This document shows positions 26,236 through 35,780 of a stretch of DNA of 64,000 nucleotides, in pieces. This stretch comes from a bacterium. Its GTDB lineage: Bacteria; Verrucomicrobiota; Kiritimatiellia; CAIKKV01; CAITUY01. Both the position numbers and the translations under genes were made by a program. The first letter of the stretch is position 1. The number at the start of each line of letters is the position of its first letter. The DNA lies in NCBI GenBank assembly GCA_037128595.1, contig JBAXWB010000004.1, positions 62,001 to 126,000 of the forward strand, read 5' to 3'. Below the pieces are notes generated by a model, which searched no databases, was not told the origin of the DNA, and saw only the letters and a program-made list of their open reading frames with translations.

Positions 26236-27659
26236 CAACTTACCGGGTAACCATCGGGCTGGAGGTCCATGTCCAGCTGAAGACGAAATCAAAAATGTTC
26301 TGCGCCTGCAGCACCGACTTCGGGGCCGCGCCCAACACGCACGTCTGCCCCGTGTGCATGGGCTATCCCGGGAGCCTGCCGGTCATGAATCGCGAGGCCA
26401 TCCGCTGGACGGTGATCTCCGGGTTGATGCTGGGGTGCCGCATCAATCCTTTCAGCAAGTTCGACCGGAAGAACTATTTCTATCCCGACATGCCCAAGAA
26501 TTACCAGATCACCCAGTGCGACCAACCGCTCTGCCTCGGCGGCGGGGTGGACATTGTGGTGGGTGGCCAGGCCAAACGGATCGGCATCACGCGCATACAC
26601 CAGGAGGAAGATGTCGCGAAGAACATGCATTATGCCACCTGGAGCGGAATTGATTACAACCGGGCCGGGGTCCCCCTCATGGAAATCGTCTCGGAACCCG
26701 ATATGGAAAGTCCGGATGAGGCCCTCGCGTATCTCCAGACGTTGCGGCAGATCCTGGTGTATGCCGAGGTCAGCGATTGCAATATGGAAGAGGGCAATAT
26801 GCGGTGCGACGTGAATGTCAGCGTCCGGCCCGAAGGACAGGCGGCCTTCGGCACCAAGGTGGAAATCAAGAATATGAATTCCTTCAAGGGGATTTATAAC
26901 GCCCTCCATTATGAAATTGAACGGCAACAGGAGGAGGTCCGCGGCGGCGGGCTCATCCGCCAGGAAACCCGGCGCTGGGATGTGGACAAGGGGCAGACGT
27001 TTTCGATGCGTACCAAGGAGGATGCCCATGACTACCGCTATTTCCCGGAACCCGACCTGATGCCGATCGCCCTGCCTGACTCGCTGGTGGCCGGCTGGGC
27101 CGCCGCGCTCCCCTTGTTGCCCGCCCAGCGCCGCGAAAAGTTCGTCAGCGAATTCGGGCTGCCCGACTATGACGCCCAGGTGCTGGCGGCGGACAAGGCC
27201 GTGGGGGATTACTTTGAAACGGCCGCGCGGGTCTCGCGCAACCCCAAGGCGGTGTCGAACTGGGTGATGACGGATGTGCTCCGGACGCTCACTGAAAAGG
27301 GGATTTCCATTGACGCCTTCGCCATCCCGCCGGCGGCGCTGGCGGAGCTGGTTGACCTGACGGATGCCAAGGTGATCAATTCCAATACCGCCCGGGAGGT
27401 GTTTGCCATCATGCTGGAGCACGGCGGGCTGGCGGGACAGATTGTCGCCGCCCGGGGTCTGGCCCAGGTCAGTGATGCCGGGGCGATTGAGGCCGTGGTG
27501 GATCAGACGATTGCGGACAATCCCAAATCCGTCGAAGATTTCCGGAACGGCAAGGCGGCCGCGATGAAATTCCTGGTGGGGCAGGTCATGAAGCTGAGCA
27601 GGGGGAAAGCCAACCCCCAGATGGCCGCGAGTCTGCTGGAAAAGAAGTTGTCCAATTGA
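26232..27659 (+). CDS. gatB: Aspartyl/glutamyl-tRNA amidotransferase subunit B
   Basis: A 475-residue subunit carrying the ATP-dependent kinase/transamidase site that binds misacylated tRNA. Seen: [20 protein letters not shown], the zinc-binding Cys set (CACS, VCPVCMG), [53 protein letters not shown], and [11 protein letters not shown]. The C-terminal tRNA-recognition tail domain (YqeY-like) ends with [20 protein letters not shown]. Start at 26232 (ATGA overlap with gatA). All three subunits are present, implying indirect amidation of Gln- and/or Asn-tRNA in this organism. Confidence 0.96.
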   Translation: MTTYRVTIGLEVHVQLKTKSKMFCACSTDFGAAPNTHVCPVCMGYPGSLPVMNREAIRWTVISGLMLGCRINPFSKFDRKNYFYPDMPKNYQITQCDQPLCLGGGVDIVVGGQAKRIGITRIHQEEDVAKNMHYATWSGIDYNRAGVPLMEIVSEPDMESPDEALAYLQTLRQILVYAEVSDCNMEEGNMRCDVNVSVRPEGQAAFGTKVEIKNMNSFKGIYNALHYEIERQQEEVRGGGLIRQETRRWDVDKGQTFSMRTKEDAHDYRYFPEPDLMPIALPDSLVAGWAAALPLLPAQRREKFVSEFGLPDYDAQVLAADKAVGDYFETAARVSRNPKAVSNWVMTDVLRTLTEKGISIDAFAIPPAALAELVDLTDAKVINSNTAREVFAIMLEHGGLAGQIVAARGLAQVSDAGAIEAVVDQTIADNPKSVEDFRNGKAAAMKFLVGQVMKLSRGKANPQMAASLLEKKLSN

Positions 27660-27740
27660 CCGGTACACGGGATGGTGGTAGAGTCCTGTGTTTCCGGGTT
27701 GTGCAGTGCGTCATCCAATTAGATCTGAGAGGATTGTGAT

Positions 27741-29444
27741 TTGACCTCAAACGACGAATATGTTCTGGAGGTTCTTAAGGAAGAGGGCCTGATCACTGAC
27801 GAGCAGGTTGAGACGGCTCGCCGGCAGATGCCGATGCATAGCACCGTGGTGGATACCTTCATCAGCACCAAGGTCCTCTCTTTTGAAGAAATTCTATCCG
27901 TTCTTTCCAGCCGGTTCGGCATGGAAATGATCAGCCTGGTGAACCTGCACATTCCCCCCGAGGCCATTGCCGCCGTGCCGGTCGAGATTGCGCGCAAATA
28001 CAAGGTCATGCCGGTGTCCAAGCATGACAAGGTGCTGACGGTGGCCATCGGGGATCCGTTGGAAGTCGACACCCTGGACAGCCTGCGCTATCTGCTGAAA
28101 TGCGACATCGAGGGCGTGGTGGCCCTGCCGGCCGAAATCACGGTGGCGCTGGACCGTTTCTATGCGACCGAAGCCTCGATGGAGACCATGATTGACCAGC
28201 TCACCGAGGGCACGGTGGCCATGGTGAGTTCCGGCCGCGCGGATCTGCGCGAAGATGTCGATGTGTCCGAGTCCGATGTGCCCATCATCAAGCTGGTGAG
28301 TCTGATCATCTACGAAGCCCACCGGAACCGCGCGTCTGATATCCATCTTGAACCCCTGGAGAAACGCTTCCGGGTCCGGTACCGGATTGACGGGGTGATG
28401 CAGGAGGTGGACAGTCCGCCCAAGCGTCTGCAGGCGGCGATCATCAGCCGTGTCAAGATCATGGCGAACATGAAGATTGCTGAAAAGCGGGTTCCGCAGG
28501 ACGGCCGTATCCAGGTGAACGTTAAGGGCCGTGAACTGGATTTGCGTGTCTCCACCGTTCCCACCGGGCATGGGGAGAGTATCGTCATGCGTATTCTCGA
28601 CAAGCAGAACCTGGCGCTCGGACTGCCCAAACTCGGATTCCTGGCGGACGACCAGGAGACCTTTACCCGCCTGATCGGGTTGCCGGATGGCATCATCCTG
28701 GTCACGGGGCCGACCGGCTCAGGCAAAACCACCACGCTGTATGCGTGTTTGAATTTCGTCAACAAGCCCGACCGCAAAATCATCACCGTAGAGGACCCGG
28801 TTGAATATCAGATGTCGGGTATCAACCAGGTGCATGTGAGGGAGGATATCGGGCTGACGTTCGCCTCCGCCCTCCGCTCGATTTTGCGTCAGGCCCCGAA
28901 TATCGTGATGATCGGTGAAATCCGGGATAACGAAACCGCCCGGATTGCGACCGAAGCGGCGCTGACCGGACATCTGGTGTTCAGTACGCTACATACCAAC
29001 GATGCCCCGAGCGCCATTACGCGACTGCAGGACATCGGCGTGAAGCCGTTCCTGGTGGCCTCCTCCGTGCGCGCCATTATCGCCCAGCGGCTGGTCCGGA
29101 CGGTCTGCGAGCATTGTCGCGAGGAGCATAAACCCACGGCGAACGAATTGCTGCTGCTTGGCGCCGCCGCCGAGCAGTTTGCCGGGGTCCAGCTGTATCG
29201 CGGGCGTGGCTGTAACAAGTGCGCGCTGACCGGCTATTCAGGCCGGGCGGGGATTTTCGAGATTCTCATCATCAATGATGAAATCCAGCGCATGATTTTC
29301 GGCAAAATTTCCTCGATCGAGATCCGGCAGAAAGCGCGCGAACTGGGAATGCGGACCTTGCGTGAGGACGGGTTGCGGAAAGTGGTGATCGGAACCACGA
29401 CCTTGGACGAAGTGTTGCGAGCCACCATGGGAGATGCCCTCTAA
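27741..29444 (+). CDS. PilB/GspE-family secretion or pilus-assembly ATPase (first copy)
   Basis: A 567-residue hexameric ATPase of the type IV pilus/type II secretion family. N-terminal GspE-N domain about 1-150; core with SDIHLEP (about 199), Walker [13 protein letters not shown] (323-334), Asp box ITVEDPVEY, Walker B VMIGEIRD, His box STLHTND, and a zinc tetracysteine (CEHC about 456, CNKC about 491). Unusual: the segment just before Walker B reads RQAPN where the family and the second copy have RQDPD. The start is TTG at 27741 after AGAGGA. It overlaps pilT by one base (TAATG). Presumably drives pilin extension or secretion; the membrane platform genes are not nearby. Confidence 0.92.
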   Translation: MTSNDEYVLEVLKEEGLITDEQVETARRQMPMHSTVVDTFISTKVLSFEEILSVLSSRFGMEMISLVNLHIPPEAIAAVPVEIARKYKVMPVSKHDKVLTVAIGDPLEVDTLDSLRYLLKCDIEGVVALPAEITVALDRFYATEASMETMIDQLTEGTVAMVSSGRADLREDVDVSESDVPIIKLVSLIIYEAHRNRASDIHLEPLEKRFRVRYRIDGVMQEVDSPPKRLQAAIISRVKIMANMKIAEKRVPQDGRIQVNVKGRELDLRVSTVPTGHGESIVMRILDKQNLALGLPKLGFLADDQETFTRLIGLPDGIILVTGPTGSGKTTTLYACLNFVNKPDRKIITVEDPVEYQMSGINQVHVREDIGLTFASALRSILRQAPNIVMIGEIRDNETARIATEAALTGHLVFSTLHTNDAPSAITRLQDIGVKPFLVASSVRAIIAQRLVRTVCEHCREEHKPTANELLLLGAAAEQFAGVQLYRGRGCNKCALTGYSGRAGIFEILIINDEIQRMIFGKISSIEIRQKARELGMRTLREDGLRKVVIGTTTLDEVLRATMGDAL

Positions 29445-30538
29445 TGATTGATAGCAGCCAGATTGAGATGAGCGAACTGCTCCAGTTGGTCGTGGATGAA
29501 GGGGCCTCGGACTTGCACCTCACGGTGGGGGTTCCGCCGGTGCTCCGTCTGCATGGCCGCATGCAGGCCATTGATGCCTCGGTGTTGAAGCCGGAGGATA
29601 CCGAGCGCTTCATGAAGAGCATCACCTCGGAAGATCATCAGCAACGCGTCAGGGAGGGTGGGGGCACGGATTTCGGGTTCGGCTTCGGTACCGTCGCCCG
29701 TTTCCGGGTAAGCGTCTTGAAGGCCAAGGGGAACGTCGGCATGGTCCTGCGCCAGATCCCCACCAAGCTGATGTCGCTGGACGGCATCGGGTTGCCGCCC
29801 CAGGTCAAGGAGTTGATCTTCCGGCCCCGCGGGTTGATTTTGGTGACCGGGCCCACCGGCTCGGGCAAAACCACGACGCTGGCGTCCATGTTGAACCTCA
29901 TCAATGAAGAGCGCGACCTCCATATCATTACGGTTGAGGATCCCATCGAGTATTATCATCCGCACAAAAAGTCCGTCGTCACCCAGCGTGAAATCGGGGT
30001 CGACGTGCCCTCGTTCGGTGAGGCCCTGCGCCGGGCCCTGCGTCAGGATCCGGACGTGATTCTGGTCGGTGAAATGCGCGATCTGGAAACCATGATGGCG
30101 GCCATTACGGCGGCGGAAACCGGTCATCTGGTCTTCGCCACCCTGCACACGACGGGGGCGGCCCGTACGGTCGACCGGATTGTGGATGCCTTTCCCATGG
30201 GGCAGCAGGCCCAGGTCCGGACCCAGCTGGCGTCGGGACTTGTGGCGGTGATTTCGCAGTTGCTGATGGTGCGGGCGGACGCCCCGGGCCGGGTGGCGGC
30301 GTTTGAAATCATGATCTCCACGCCTGCCATTCAATCCCTGATCCGGGAGGGCAAGACCTATCGTATCACCTCGGAAATCCAGACGGGCGCCAAGTGGGGG
30401 ATGATTACCCTGGATGCGCACCTGATGGCCCTGTATCAGGCGGGACGGATCACCTATGAGGATCTGATCACCAAGTCCCAGGACCCGGAGTCCATCGTGT
30501 TGAAGCTGGAAGAGGCTCATAAGAACAAGAAAAGGTAA
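29444..30538 (+). CDS. pilT: PilT-type pilus retraction ATPase
   Basis: A 364-residue retraction ATPase. Seen: [18 protein letters not shown] at the N-terminus (PilT start domain), Walker [13 protein letters not shown] (136-147), Asp box [25 protein letters not shown] (Walker B), the His box [14 protein letters not shown] and the C-terminal [14 protein letters not shown], equivalent to the AIRNLIRE signature of PilT needed for retraction. It powers depolymerisation of type IV pili (twitching, DNA uptake). Sits between two extension-type ATPase genes with one-base and 7-base junctions, all in one operon. Confidence 0.93.
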   Translation: MIDSSQIEMSELLQLVVDEGASDLHLTVGVPPVLRLHGRMQAIDASVLKPEDTERFMKSITSEDHQQRVREGGGTDFGFGFGTVARFRVSVLKAKGNVGMVLRQIPTKLMSLDGIGLPPQVKELIFRPRGLILVTGPTGSGKTTTLASMLNLINEERDLHIITVEDPIEYYHPHKKSVVTQREIGVDVPSFGEALRRALRQDPDVILVGEMRDLETMMAAITAAETGHLVFATLHTTGAARTVDRIVDAFPMGQQAQVRTQLASGLVAVISQLLMVRADAPGRVAAFEIMISTPAIQSLIREGKTYRITSEIQTGAKWGMITLDAHLMALYQAGRITYEDLITKSQDPESIVLKLEEAHKNKKR

Positions 30539-30545
30539 TTGACCT

Positions 30546-32258
30546 ATGCCGGATGTTCATCACAACGAACTGATTCTTCAGCTGCTGGAGTCACATGGCC
30601 TGGTGACTAACGAACAGCTCCAGGAAATTAGCGAGGAGCATCAACGTAGCGGCAAGCCCGTGCGGGATATCATCATCAATATGGATGTGTGTCCCGAGGA
30701 CACGCTCCTGAAGATGATTGCCGAAAGCCTGGGGACCCGCGTGGTGAACCTGGCGGCGACCGATATCCCCCCGGAAGTCGTTCATTCCATCTCCGCCAGT
30801 GTGGCGCGGATGTATATGGTCGTCCCTGTCGAGCGGGGCATCAATTCCGTGACCTTGGCGACCTGTGACCTGATGAGTCCGTCCACCATGGACGAACTCT
30901 CCTTTGTGCTGACGAAGGACATCTCCCTGGTGATGGCGCGCGAGGAGGATATCCGGGCGCATGTCAACCAGCTCTACGGGGATGAGAGCACCTCGGTCAG
31001 CGACATGCTCAACGCGCTTGAATCGGAAATTGACCAGGCCGACAAGTACCTTGAGCTGAATGCCACCGCCGAGGATACCCGGGGCATTGAGGAAGCGGCC
31101 GGCTCCGCCCCGGTCATCCGGTTTGTGAACCTGATGTTGTATCAGGCGGTGCAGGACCGGGCCTCGGATATCCATTTTGAGCCCTTTGAGAATGAATTCA
31201 AGATCAGGTATCGTGTGGACGGGGCCTTGTATGAAATGGCGCCGCCCCCCAAACGGTTGGCACTTCCCGTGATTTCCCGGTTGAAGGTCATGTCCGGCCT
31301 GAATATTGCGGAACGGCGGCTGCCCCAGGATGGCCGTATCCAATTGACCATCGGTGGGCGCCAGATCGATTTTCGTGTGTCCTGCCTTCCCACGCAGTTT
31401 GGTGAGAGCGTGGTGCTCCGTGTTCTGGATCGCGGCGTCGTGTCGCTGGATCTCGACAACCTGGGGATGCCGGATGACATCCTTAAAAAACTGTTGCTCG
31501 ATCTGGACAAGCCCAACGGTATTATCGTGGTGACGGGTCCCACGGGATCCGGCAAGACCACCACGTTGTATTCCGCCTTGCGACGCTTGAACACCACGGA
31601 ATCGAAGTTGCTGACCGCGGAGGATCCCGTTGAGTACGAGATCGACGGGATCATTCAGGTGCCCGTCAATGATGCCATCGGCAATACCTTCGAGCGGGTG
31701 TTGCGCGCCTTCCTGCGTCAGGATCCCGATGTGCTGATGATCGGTGAAATCCGGGATCTGACCACGGCGCATATCGCCATTCATGCCTCCCTCACCGGGC
31801 ATCTGGTTTTCAGTACCCTCCATACAAATGACGCCGCTGGCGCGGTCACCCGTCTGATTGATATGGAAGTGGAACCCTATTTGATCTCCTCCACCATGGA
31901 GGCGGTCGTCGGCCAGCGCCTGGTGCGTAAGGTCTGCGACAGTTGCAAGACGGCCTTTAAGCCGGAAGACAAGATGCTGGAGCGGTTGGGGCTGACGCGT
32001 CAGGATGTGGGGGATCAGAATTTCTATTACGGAACCGGCTGCGGTCAATGCAACAATACCGGGTACAAAGGGCGAAAAGGGATTTATGAGTACCTGAGCA
32101 TTTCCGATCCGATCCGGGAATTGATCAATCAGCGGCAGCCCACGCTGGTGATCCGGGACAAGGCGATTCAGCTGGGAATGCGCACGTTGCGGCAGGATGG
32201 AATTAAAAATATTCTCGACGGCTATACGACCGTTGAAGAAATCTTACGGTATACCTGA
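30546..32258 (+). CDS. PilB/GspE-family secretion or pilus-assembly ATPase (second copy)
   Basis: A 570-residue paralogue of the gene at 27741 with the same domain order. Features: GspE-N domain (about 1-150), SDIHFEP, Walker [13 protein letters not shown] (331-342), Asp box LTAEDPVEYE, RQDPDVLMIGEIRD (canonical, unlike the first copy), His box STLHTND and zinc tetracysteine CDSC and CGQC. Two extension-type ATPases flanking PilT suggests either alternative pilus motors or one pilus and one secretion system; the sequence does not decide. trxB begins 2 bases after the stop. Confidence 0.92.
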   Translation: MPDVHHNELILQLLESHGLVTNEQLQEISEEHQRSGKPVRDIIINMDVCPEDTLLKMIAESLGTRVVNLAATDIPPEVVHSISASVARMYMVVPVERGINSVTLATCDLMSPSTMDELSFVLTKDISLVMAREEDIRAHVNQLYGDESTSVSDMLNALESEIDQADKYLELNATAEDTRGIEEAAGSAPVIRFVNLMLYQAVQDRASDIHFEPFENEFKIRYRVDGALYEMAPPPKRLALPVISRLKVMSGLNIAERRLPQDGRIQLTIGGRQIDFRVSCLPTQFGESVVLRVLDRGVVSLDLDNLGMPDDILKKLLLDLDKPNGIIVVTGPTGSGKTTTLYSALRRLNTTESKLLTAEDPVEYEIDGIIQVPVNDAIGNTFERVLRAFLRQDPDVLMIGEIRDLTTAHIAIHASLTGHLVFSTLHTNDAAGAVTRLIDMEVEPYLISSTMEAVVGQRLVRKVCDSCKTAFKPEDKMLERLGLTRQDVGDQNFYYGTGCGQCNNTGYKGRKGIYEYLSISDPIRELINQRQPTLVIRDKAIQLGMRTLRQDGIKNILDGYTTVEEILRYT

Positions 32259-32260
32259 TT

Positions 32261-33184
32261 ATGGAAAATGTAATTATTATCGGAACCGGCCCGGCCGGCC
32301 TGACCACCGCCATCTATATGGCGCGCGCCAATCTCAAGCCGGTGGTGATCGAAGGGATCCAGCCCGGCGGGCAGTTGACCACCACCACCGATGTGGAGAA
32401 CTTTCCCGGATTTCCCGAGGGGATTGATGGCAGCACGCTGGTCATGAAGATGCGGGAGCAGGCGGAACGTTTCGGTGCACGGTTTATCTCCGGCGAAGTG
32501 GTGAAAGCGGATTTTACCAGCAACTCACGGAAACTGGTGCTCGAGGATGGCAAGGTGCTGGAGGCGTTGACGGTGGTGATCGCGTCCGGAGCCCGGGCCA
32601 TGTATCTGGGGATCGAGTCGGAAACCAAGCTGATGGGGCGCGGGGTCTCGGCGTGTGCGACCTGCGATGGTGCCCTGTACCGCGATGTTCCCGTTGCAGT
32701 GGTGGGTGGGGGCGATACGGCCATGGAAGAGGCGTTGTTCCTGACGCGGTTTGCCTCTAAGGTGTCGTTGATCCACCGGCGGCATGAATTCCGTGCCTCG
32801 AAAATCATGTCCGACCGCGTCATCAACCATCCGAAAATCGAGATTCACTGGGATTCCGTGGTGGACGAAGTGTTGGATGTGTCACGTAACGAGGTGACCG
32901 GGCTGCGTTTGAAAAACCTCAAGACCGGCGCCGTGACCGAGATTCCTGTGATGGCCATGTTTGCGGCCATCGGCCATGAACCCAATACGAAGCCCTTCAA
33001 GGGGATCCTGGATATGAACGAGACGGGGTACCTGGTCACCCGGCATACCGTCACGAATATTCCCGGTGTGTTTGCCGCAGGCGATGTGCAGGATGCCCAT
33101 TACCGGCAGGCGATTACGGCGGCGGGGACCGGCTGTATGGCTGCGCTTGAGGCGGAACGTTATATCGGCAGCCTCGGCGGATGA
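32261..33184 (+). CDS. trxB: Thioredoxin reductase
   Basis: A 307-residue FAD enzyme that uses NADPH to reduce thioredoxin. N-terminal FAD site IIGTGPAGLTTAIYMARA, PGGQLTTTTDVENFPGFPEG, redox disulfide CATC (Cys132/Cys135), NADPH site VVGGGDTAMEEALFLTRFA followed by IHRRHEFRASK, and the C-terminal GVFAAGDVQDAHYRQAITAAGTG. Normal length for low-molecular-weight TrxB. It overlaps the lytic transglycosylase gene by four bases (ATGA, 33181-33184). It may supply reducing power to cytoplasmic thioredoxins; the periplasmic thioredoxin at 14839 would need a separate relay. Confidence 0.95.
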   Translation: MENVIIIGTGPAGLTTAIYMARANLKPVVIEGIQPGGQLTTTTDVENFPGFPEGIDGSTLVMKMREQAERFGARFISGEVVKADFTSNSRKLVLEDGKVLEALTVVIASGARAMYLGIESETKLMGRGVSACATCDGALYRDVPVAVVGGGDTAMEEALFLTRFASKVSLIHRRHEFRASKIMSDRVINHPKIEIHWDSVVDEVLDVSRNEVTGLRLKNLKTGAVTEIPVMAMFAAIGHEPNTKPFKGILDMNETGYLVTRHTVTNIPGVFAAGDVQDAHYRQAITAAGTGCMAALEAERYIGSLGG

Positions 33185-33762
33185 GCGCAGTGACCCGGGC
33201 CACCCAGGGCGTTCTTCTCATTTCCGGGCTACTGGTTTGCCTGATCACCGCCGGCTTTCTGGCCTATCGATACGAGATGGGCTATTACCGCCATCGTGAG
33301 TGGATTGATGCCGCCGCGGCCCGTTATCAGGTTCCCCCCCGGCTGATCGCGGCCGTGATCTGGCGGGAGACGCGCTTTAATCCCCTGTGCCGCGGCAAAG
33401 CCGGTGAACTGGGATTCATGCAAATCATGCCGGGGAGTGCACGGGAATGGGCCAAAGTGGAGAAGGTGCCCGCCTTCGATCCGGAGAGCCTGATGGATCC
33501 CGGCACCAACATTCTGGCGGGGACCTGGTATCTGGGCCGTGCGCTCCGGCGCTGGAATACCGAGGCGGATCCCATTCCCTATGCACTGGCCGAGTATAAT
33601 GCCGGCCGCTCCAATGCGGTCCGTTGGGACCGGCTGACGGATACGAACTCGCAGGCGTTTACCGAGGTCATCAGCTATCCCACGACCCGGGCTTATGTAA
33701 AGACCGTTCTCCGTTATTACCAGTCATTTGGCCGGCCATGGGAACGCTGGGGAAAAGAGTGA
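33181..33762 (+). CDS. Lytic transglycosylase (Slt-like, membrane-anchored)
   Basis: A 193-residue protein with one N-terminal membrane helix (GVLLISGLLVCLITAGFLAY) and an SLT/goose-lysozyme-like catalytic domain: VPPRLIAAVIWRETRFNP with the catalytic Glu63, GELGFMQIMPGSAREWA, NILAGTWYLGRALRRW and ALAEYNAGRSNAVRW. Such enzymes cleave the MurNAc-GlcNAc bond of peptidoglycan to 1,6-anhydro products, often making room for envelope machines such as pili. It overlaps trxB by four bases and queA by one (TGATG). Confidence 0.92.
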   Translation: MSAVTRATQGVLLISGLLVCLITAGFLAYRYEMGYYRHREWIDAAAARYQVPPRLIAAVIWRETRFNPLCRGKAGELGFMQIMPGSAREWAKVEKVPAFDPESLMDPGTNILAGTWYLGRALRRWNTEADPIPYALAEYNAGRSNAVRWDRLTDTNSQAFTEVISYPTTRAYVKTVLRYYQSFGRPWERWGKE

Positions 33763-34823
33763 TGAATACCAACCTGAAGACCTCCGAGTTTGATTTTGTT
33801 TTGCCCCCTGAACTGATTGCCCAGGAGCCGCGTCTGGATCGTGAGTCCGCCCGCATGATGGTGGTGAACCGCGCCACCGGAACCCTGGCACATCATACGG
33901 TGCGCGATCTGCCTGACTTCCTGAAGGCCAATGACCTCTTAGTGCTCAATGATACCCGTGTGATACCTGCCCGGATTTATGGACATAAGGAGAAAACGGG
34001 CGGCCGGGTCGAGCTCCTCCTGCTTGAAGACATGAAAAATGGCCAATGGCATGCCCTGTGCGGGTCATCCCGACGTCCTGCTGCAGGGACACACCTGATT
34101 ATGGCGGAGGGCCGGATTCACGCTGAAGTCATGGAGTGGGACGGGGACGTGGGCATCATGGTCTCGCTTCACTGTGAGGGTTCCGTTTTGGACGTTCTGG
34201 AAGAGGTCGGCATTCCGCCCTTGCCACCTTACATCAAGCGGCCCAAGGTGCCGGATCAGGCGACCTTATCTAGTGATCGGATCTATTATCAAACCGTGTA
34301 TGCCCGGGCGCCGGGTGCGGTGGCCGCGCCGACTGCCGGGCTGCACATTACCGAGTCCTTATTGCAGCGCCTGAACCAGCAGGGCGTGGCCCATGGTACG
34401 GTGACCCTGCATGTGGGGATGGGGACGTTCAAGCCGGTGAAAACCGAGTTGATTGCCGATCATCAGATGGAGTCGGAGCGGTATGAGGTCACCCCCGAAC
34501 TATCGCAGGCGATCAGGCAGGCCAAGCTCAGTAAAGGGCGGGTGGTCGCGGTGGGGAGTACCGTCGTCAGAACGCTGGAGACGGCGGCGACCGCGGTGGG
34601 AGAGATCAGCCCAGGCAGCGGACGCACCCGCATTTTCATCACGCCGCCATACCCATTCAAACTGGTGGATGCTATGTTGACCAATTTTCATCTTCCGAAA
34701 TCCACTCTGATCATGATGGTGGGCGCCTTAGCCGGCACCGACCTGATCCGTCACGCCTATGCCGAAGCGGTCAAAGAGCAATACCGGTTCTACAGCTATG
34801 GCGATTGCATGCTGATCCTCTAA
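33762..34823 (+). CDS. queA: S-adenosylmethionine:tRNA ribosyltransferase-isomerase
   Basis: A 353-residue enzyme that transfers and isomerises the ribosyl part of S-adenosylmethionine onto preQ1-tRNA to give epoxyqueuosine. Seen: FDFVLPPELIAQEPRLDRESARMMVV, LNDTRVIPARIYGHK, DRIYYQTVYARAPGAVAAPTAGLHIT, VTLHVGMGTFKPV, and TNFHLPKSTLIMMVGALAG, all canonical. ATG at 33762 (after the transglycosylase stop, TGATG) is preferred over an in-frame upstream extension that lies inside the previous gene. Last gene of the run from 27741. Confidence 0.96.
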   Translation: MNTNLKTSEFDFVLPPELIAQEPRLDRESARMMVVNRATGTLAHHTVRDLPDFLKANDLLVLNDTRVIPARIYGHKEKTGGRVELLLLEDMKNGQWHALCGSSRRPAAGTHLIMAEGRIHAEVMEWDGDVGIMVSLHCEGSVLDVLEEVGIPPLPPYIKRPKVPDQATLSSDRIYYQTVYARAPGAVAAPTAGLHITESLLQRLNQQGVAHGTVTLHVGMGTFKPVKTELIADHQMESERYEVTPELSQAIRQAKLSKGRVVAVGSTVVRTLETAATAVGEISPGSGRTRIFITPPYPFKLVDAMLTNFHLPKSTLIMMVGALAGTDLIRHAYAEAVKEQYRFYSYGDCMLIL

Positions 34824-34853
34824 CCGCCGGGGAATGCAGGTTGCTAGAAGTGA

Positions 34854-34882
34854 TGCTCAAGCTTGCAAATAGGGCTTGAGCA
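34854..34882. repeat. 29-nt palindrome, copy 2
   Basis: TGCTCAAGC, an 11-nt centre TTGCAAATAGG, then GCTTGAGCA. It lies 31 bases after the queA stop and could act as a simple stem-loop after the operon, but there is no T-run. Confidence 0.8.
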
Positions 34883-34898
34883 CAGGGTCTGGCGGAGC

Positions 34899-34945
34899 TA
34901 GTTCTTGAATGGAGGGCGCCGCTCTGTCGGCGCCATGCCAATAGG
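34899..34945. repeat. GCC-hairpin repeat, intergenic copy
   Basis: TTCTTGAATGGAGGGCGCC then GCTCTGTCGGCGCC forms a GGCGCCG/CGGCGCC hairpin. A nearly identical ~45-nt sequence lies at 37142-37189, and an inverted core at 37287-37312, both inside a reading frame. Confidence 0.75.
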
Positions 34946-34970
34946 GATTCCTCGGATAGGTTTAAGAATC

Positions 34971-35115
34971 CAAACTCCGCGCGAAGCTCAGGTGGCGTTC
35001 GCCGTCTCGGCGAACGATTCGCCCTTAGCGCTTCGCTTAATCGGCCGCCGGGGACGCCGGCCGCCACCCGTCGCAAACTCAAAGACCCGCGTACGTATAC
35101 GCGGGCCTTTGAAGT
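34971..35115 (+). repeat. Dispersed spacer repeat, copy B, with terminator-like 3' hairpin
   Basis: Starts AAACTCCGCGCGAAGC, the same 48-nt core as 9395 and 63225. It contains three hairpins in a row: GTTCGCCG/CGGCGAAC (perfect), CGGCCGCCG/CGCCGGCCG, and AAAGACCCGCGTAC/GTATACGCGGGCCTTT (35081-35110). The last resembles an intrinsic terminator without a long T-run. Copy C at 63225 has the same three hairpins with altered stems. The whole 34824-35173 gap is repeat-filled and shows no gene. Confidence 0.8.
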
Positions 35116-35173
35116 TCGTAGTGAGGCAAAGGGACGTTGAGCTGAAGTGCGTTTAATTATATGTTCCTTATCC

Positions 35174-35509
35174 ATGACCCCGGACCAGCAAATACGGCGA
35201 TACCTTGATAGTGGCGATTACGATATGCTTTACGGTGGGTGGCCGGGCAGCGACATAGTCGCGCAGGGATGCGAGTCAGAACGTGTTCTGAGGCAATCTC
35301 TTGTAAAAGAGGTCTGTCGGCGGGCAAAGGATAAAGGCCGCTCTGCGCTACACCCCGATTTCGATTCCGATCGATTCACGCTGGACAAGGTTGGCCCCAT
35401 GGTGCGTGGCCTTTTTCCGGAAAGGGAACAGCTGCTTGTTTTTGAACTGTTTATTTGCCTGGGCCTTGTCACCTTCAATGCGTTGAGAGAGGCGCAGGGA
35501 CAATCCTAA
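35174..35509 (+). CDS. Hypothetical protein, probably an N-terminal gene fragment
   Basis: About 111 residues from ATG at 35174 (MTPDQQIRRYLDSGDYDML), with GGWPGSDIVAQ, LRQSLVKEVCRRAKDKG and KVGPMVRGLFPEREQLL. This composition resembles the start of a longer (~300-residue) uncharacterised family in which the PMVRGLFP segment is followed by a large C-terminal part missing here. After the stop the same frame continues open for about 53 more codons (to near 35672), with no match I recognise. A GTG at 35147 would add nine residues. Most likely a truncated remnant in the accessory patch; function unknown. Confidence 0.4.
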   Translation: MTPDQQIRRYLDSGDYDMLYGGWPGSDIVAQGCESERVLRQSLVKEVCRRAKDKGRSALHPDFDSDRFTLDKVGPMVRGLFPEREQLLVFELFICLGLVTFNALREAQGQS

Positions 35510-35780
35510 GTTAAAAAGGTGGGTGACGCAATCGATAGTCCCTTTGATATCGGTGTAAGCAGAATCTGGTGCCAAGCGCATACTGGCGCCTTCGGACAGC
35601 TCAACAGAAAACGACTGAATCCCAACCAAGTGACCGAATACTGGCTCCGGATGAAGGGGGAGGTCAAGTTGTGAGTAACCATACGGGGAAGTGTCCTCAC
35701 GGTTTCGCTGATTAAAAATTGTTCTTGTGCAGATAGACCGGGGCGGCCGGGATTGGATATACTGGTGGGTAAAGGATATT

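Noticed and set aside
26289-27668. 459-codon open frame antisense to gatB
   Set aside because: Shadow frame; gatB on the plus strand is unambiguous.
35348-35629. 93-codon minus-strand frame overlapping the fragment at 35174
   Set aside because: No family recognised and it overlaps a better-supported plus-strand frame; cannot be excluded fully.
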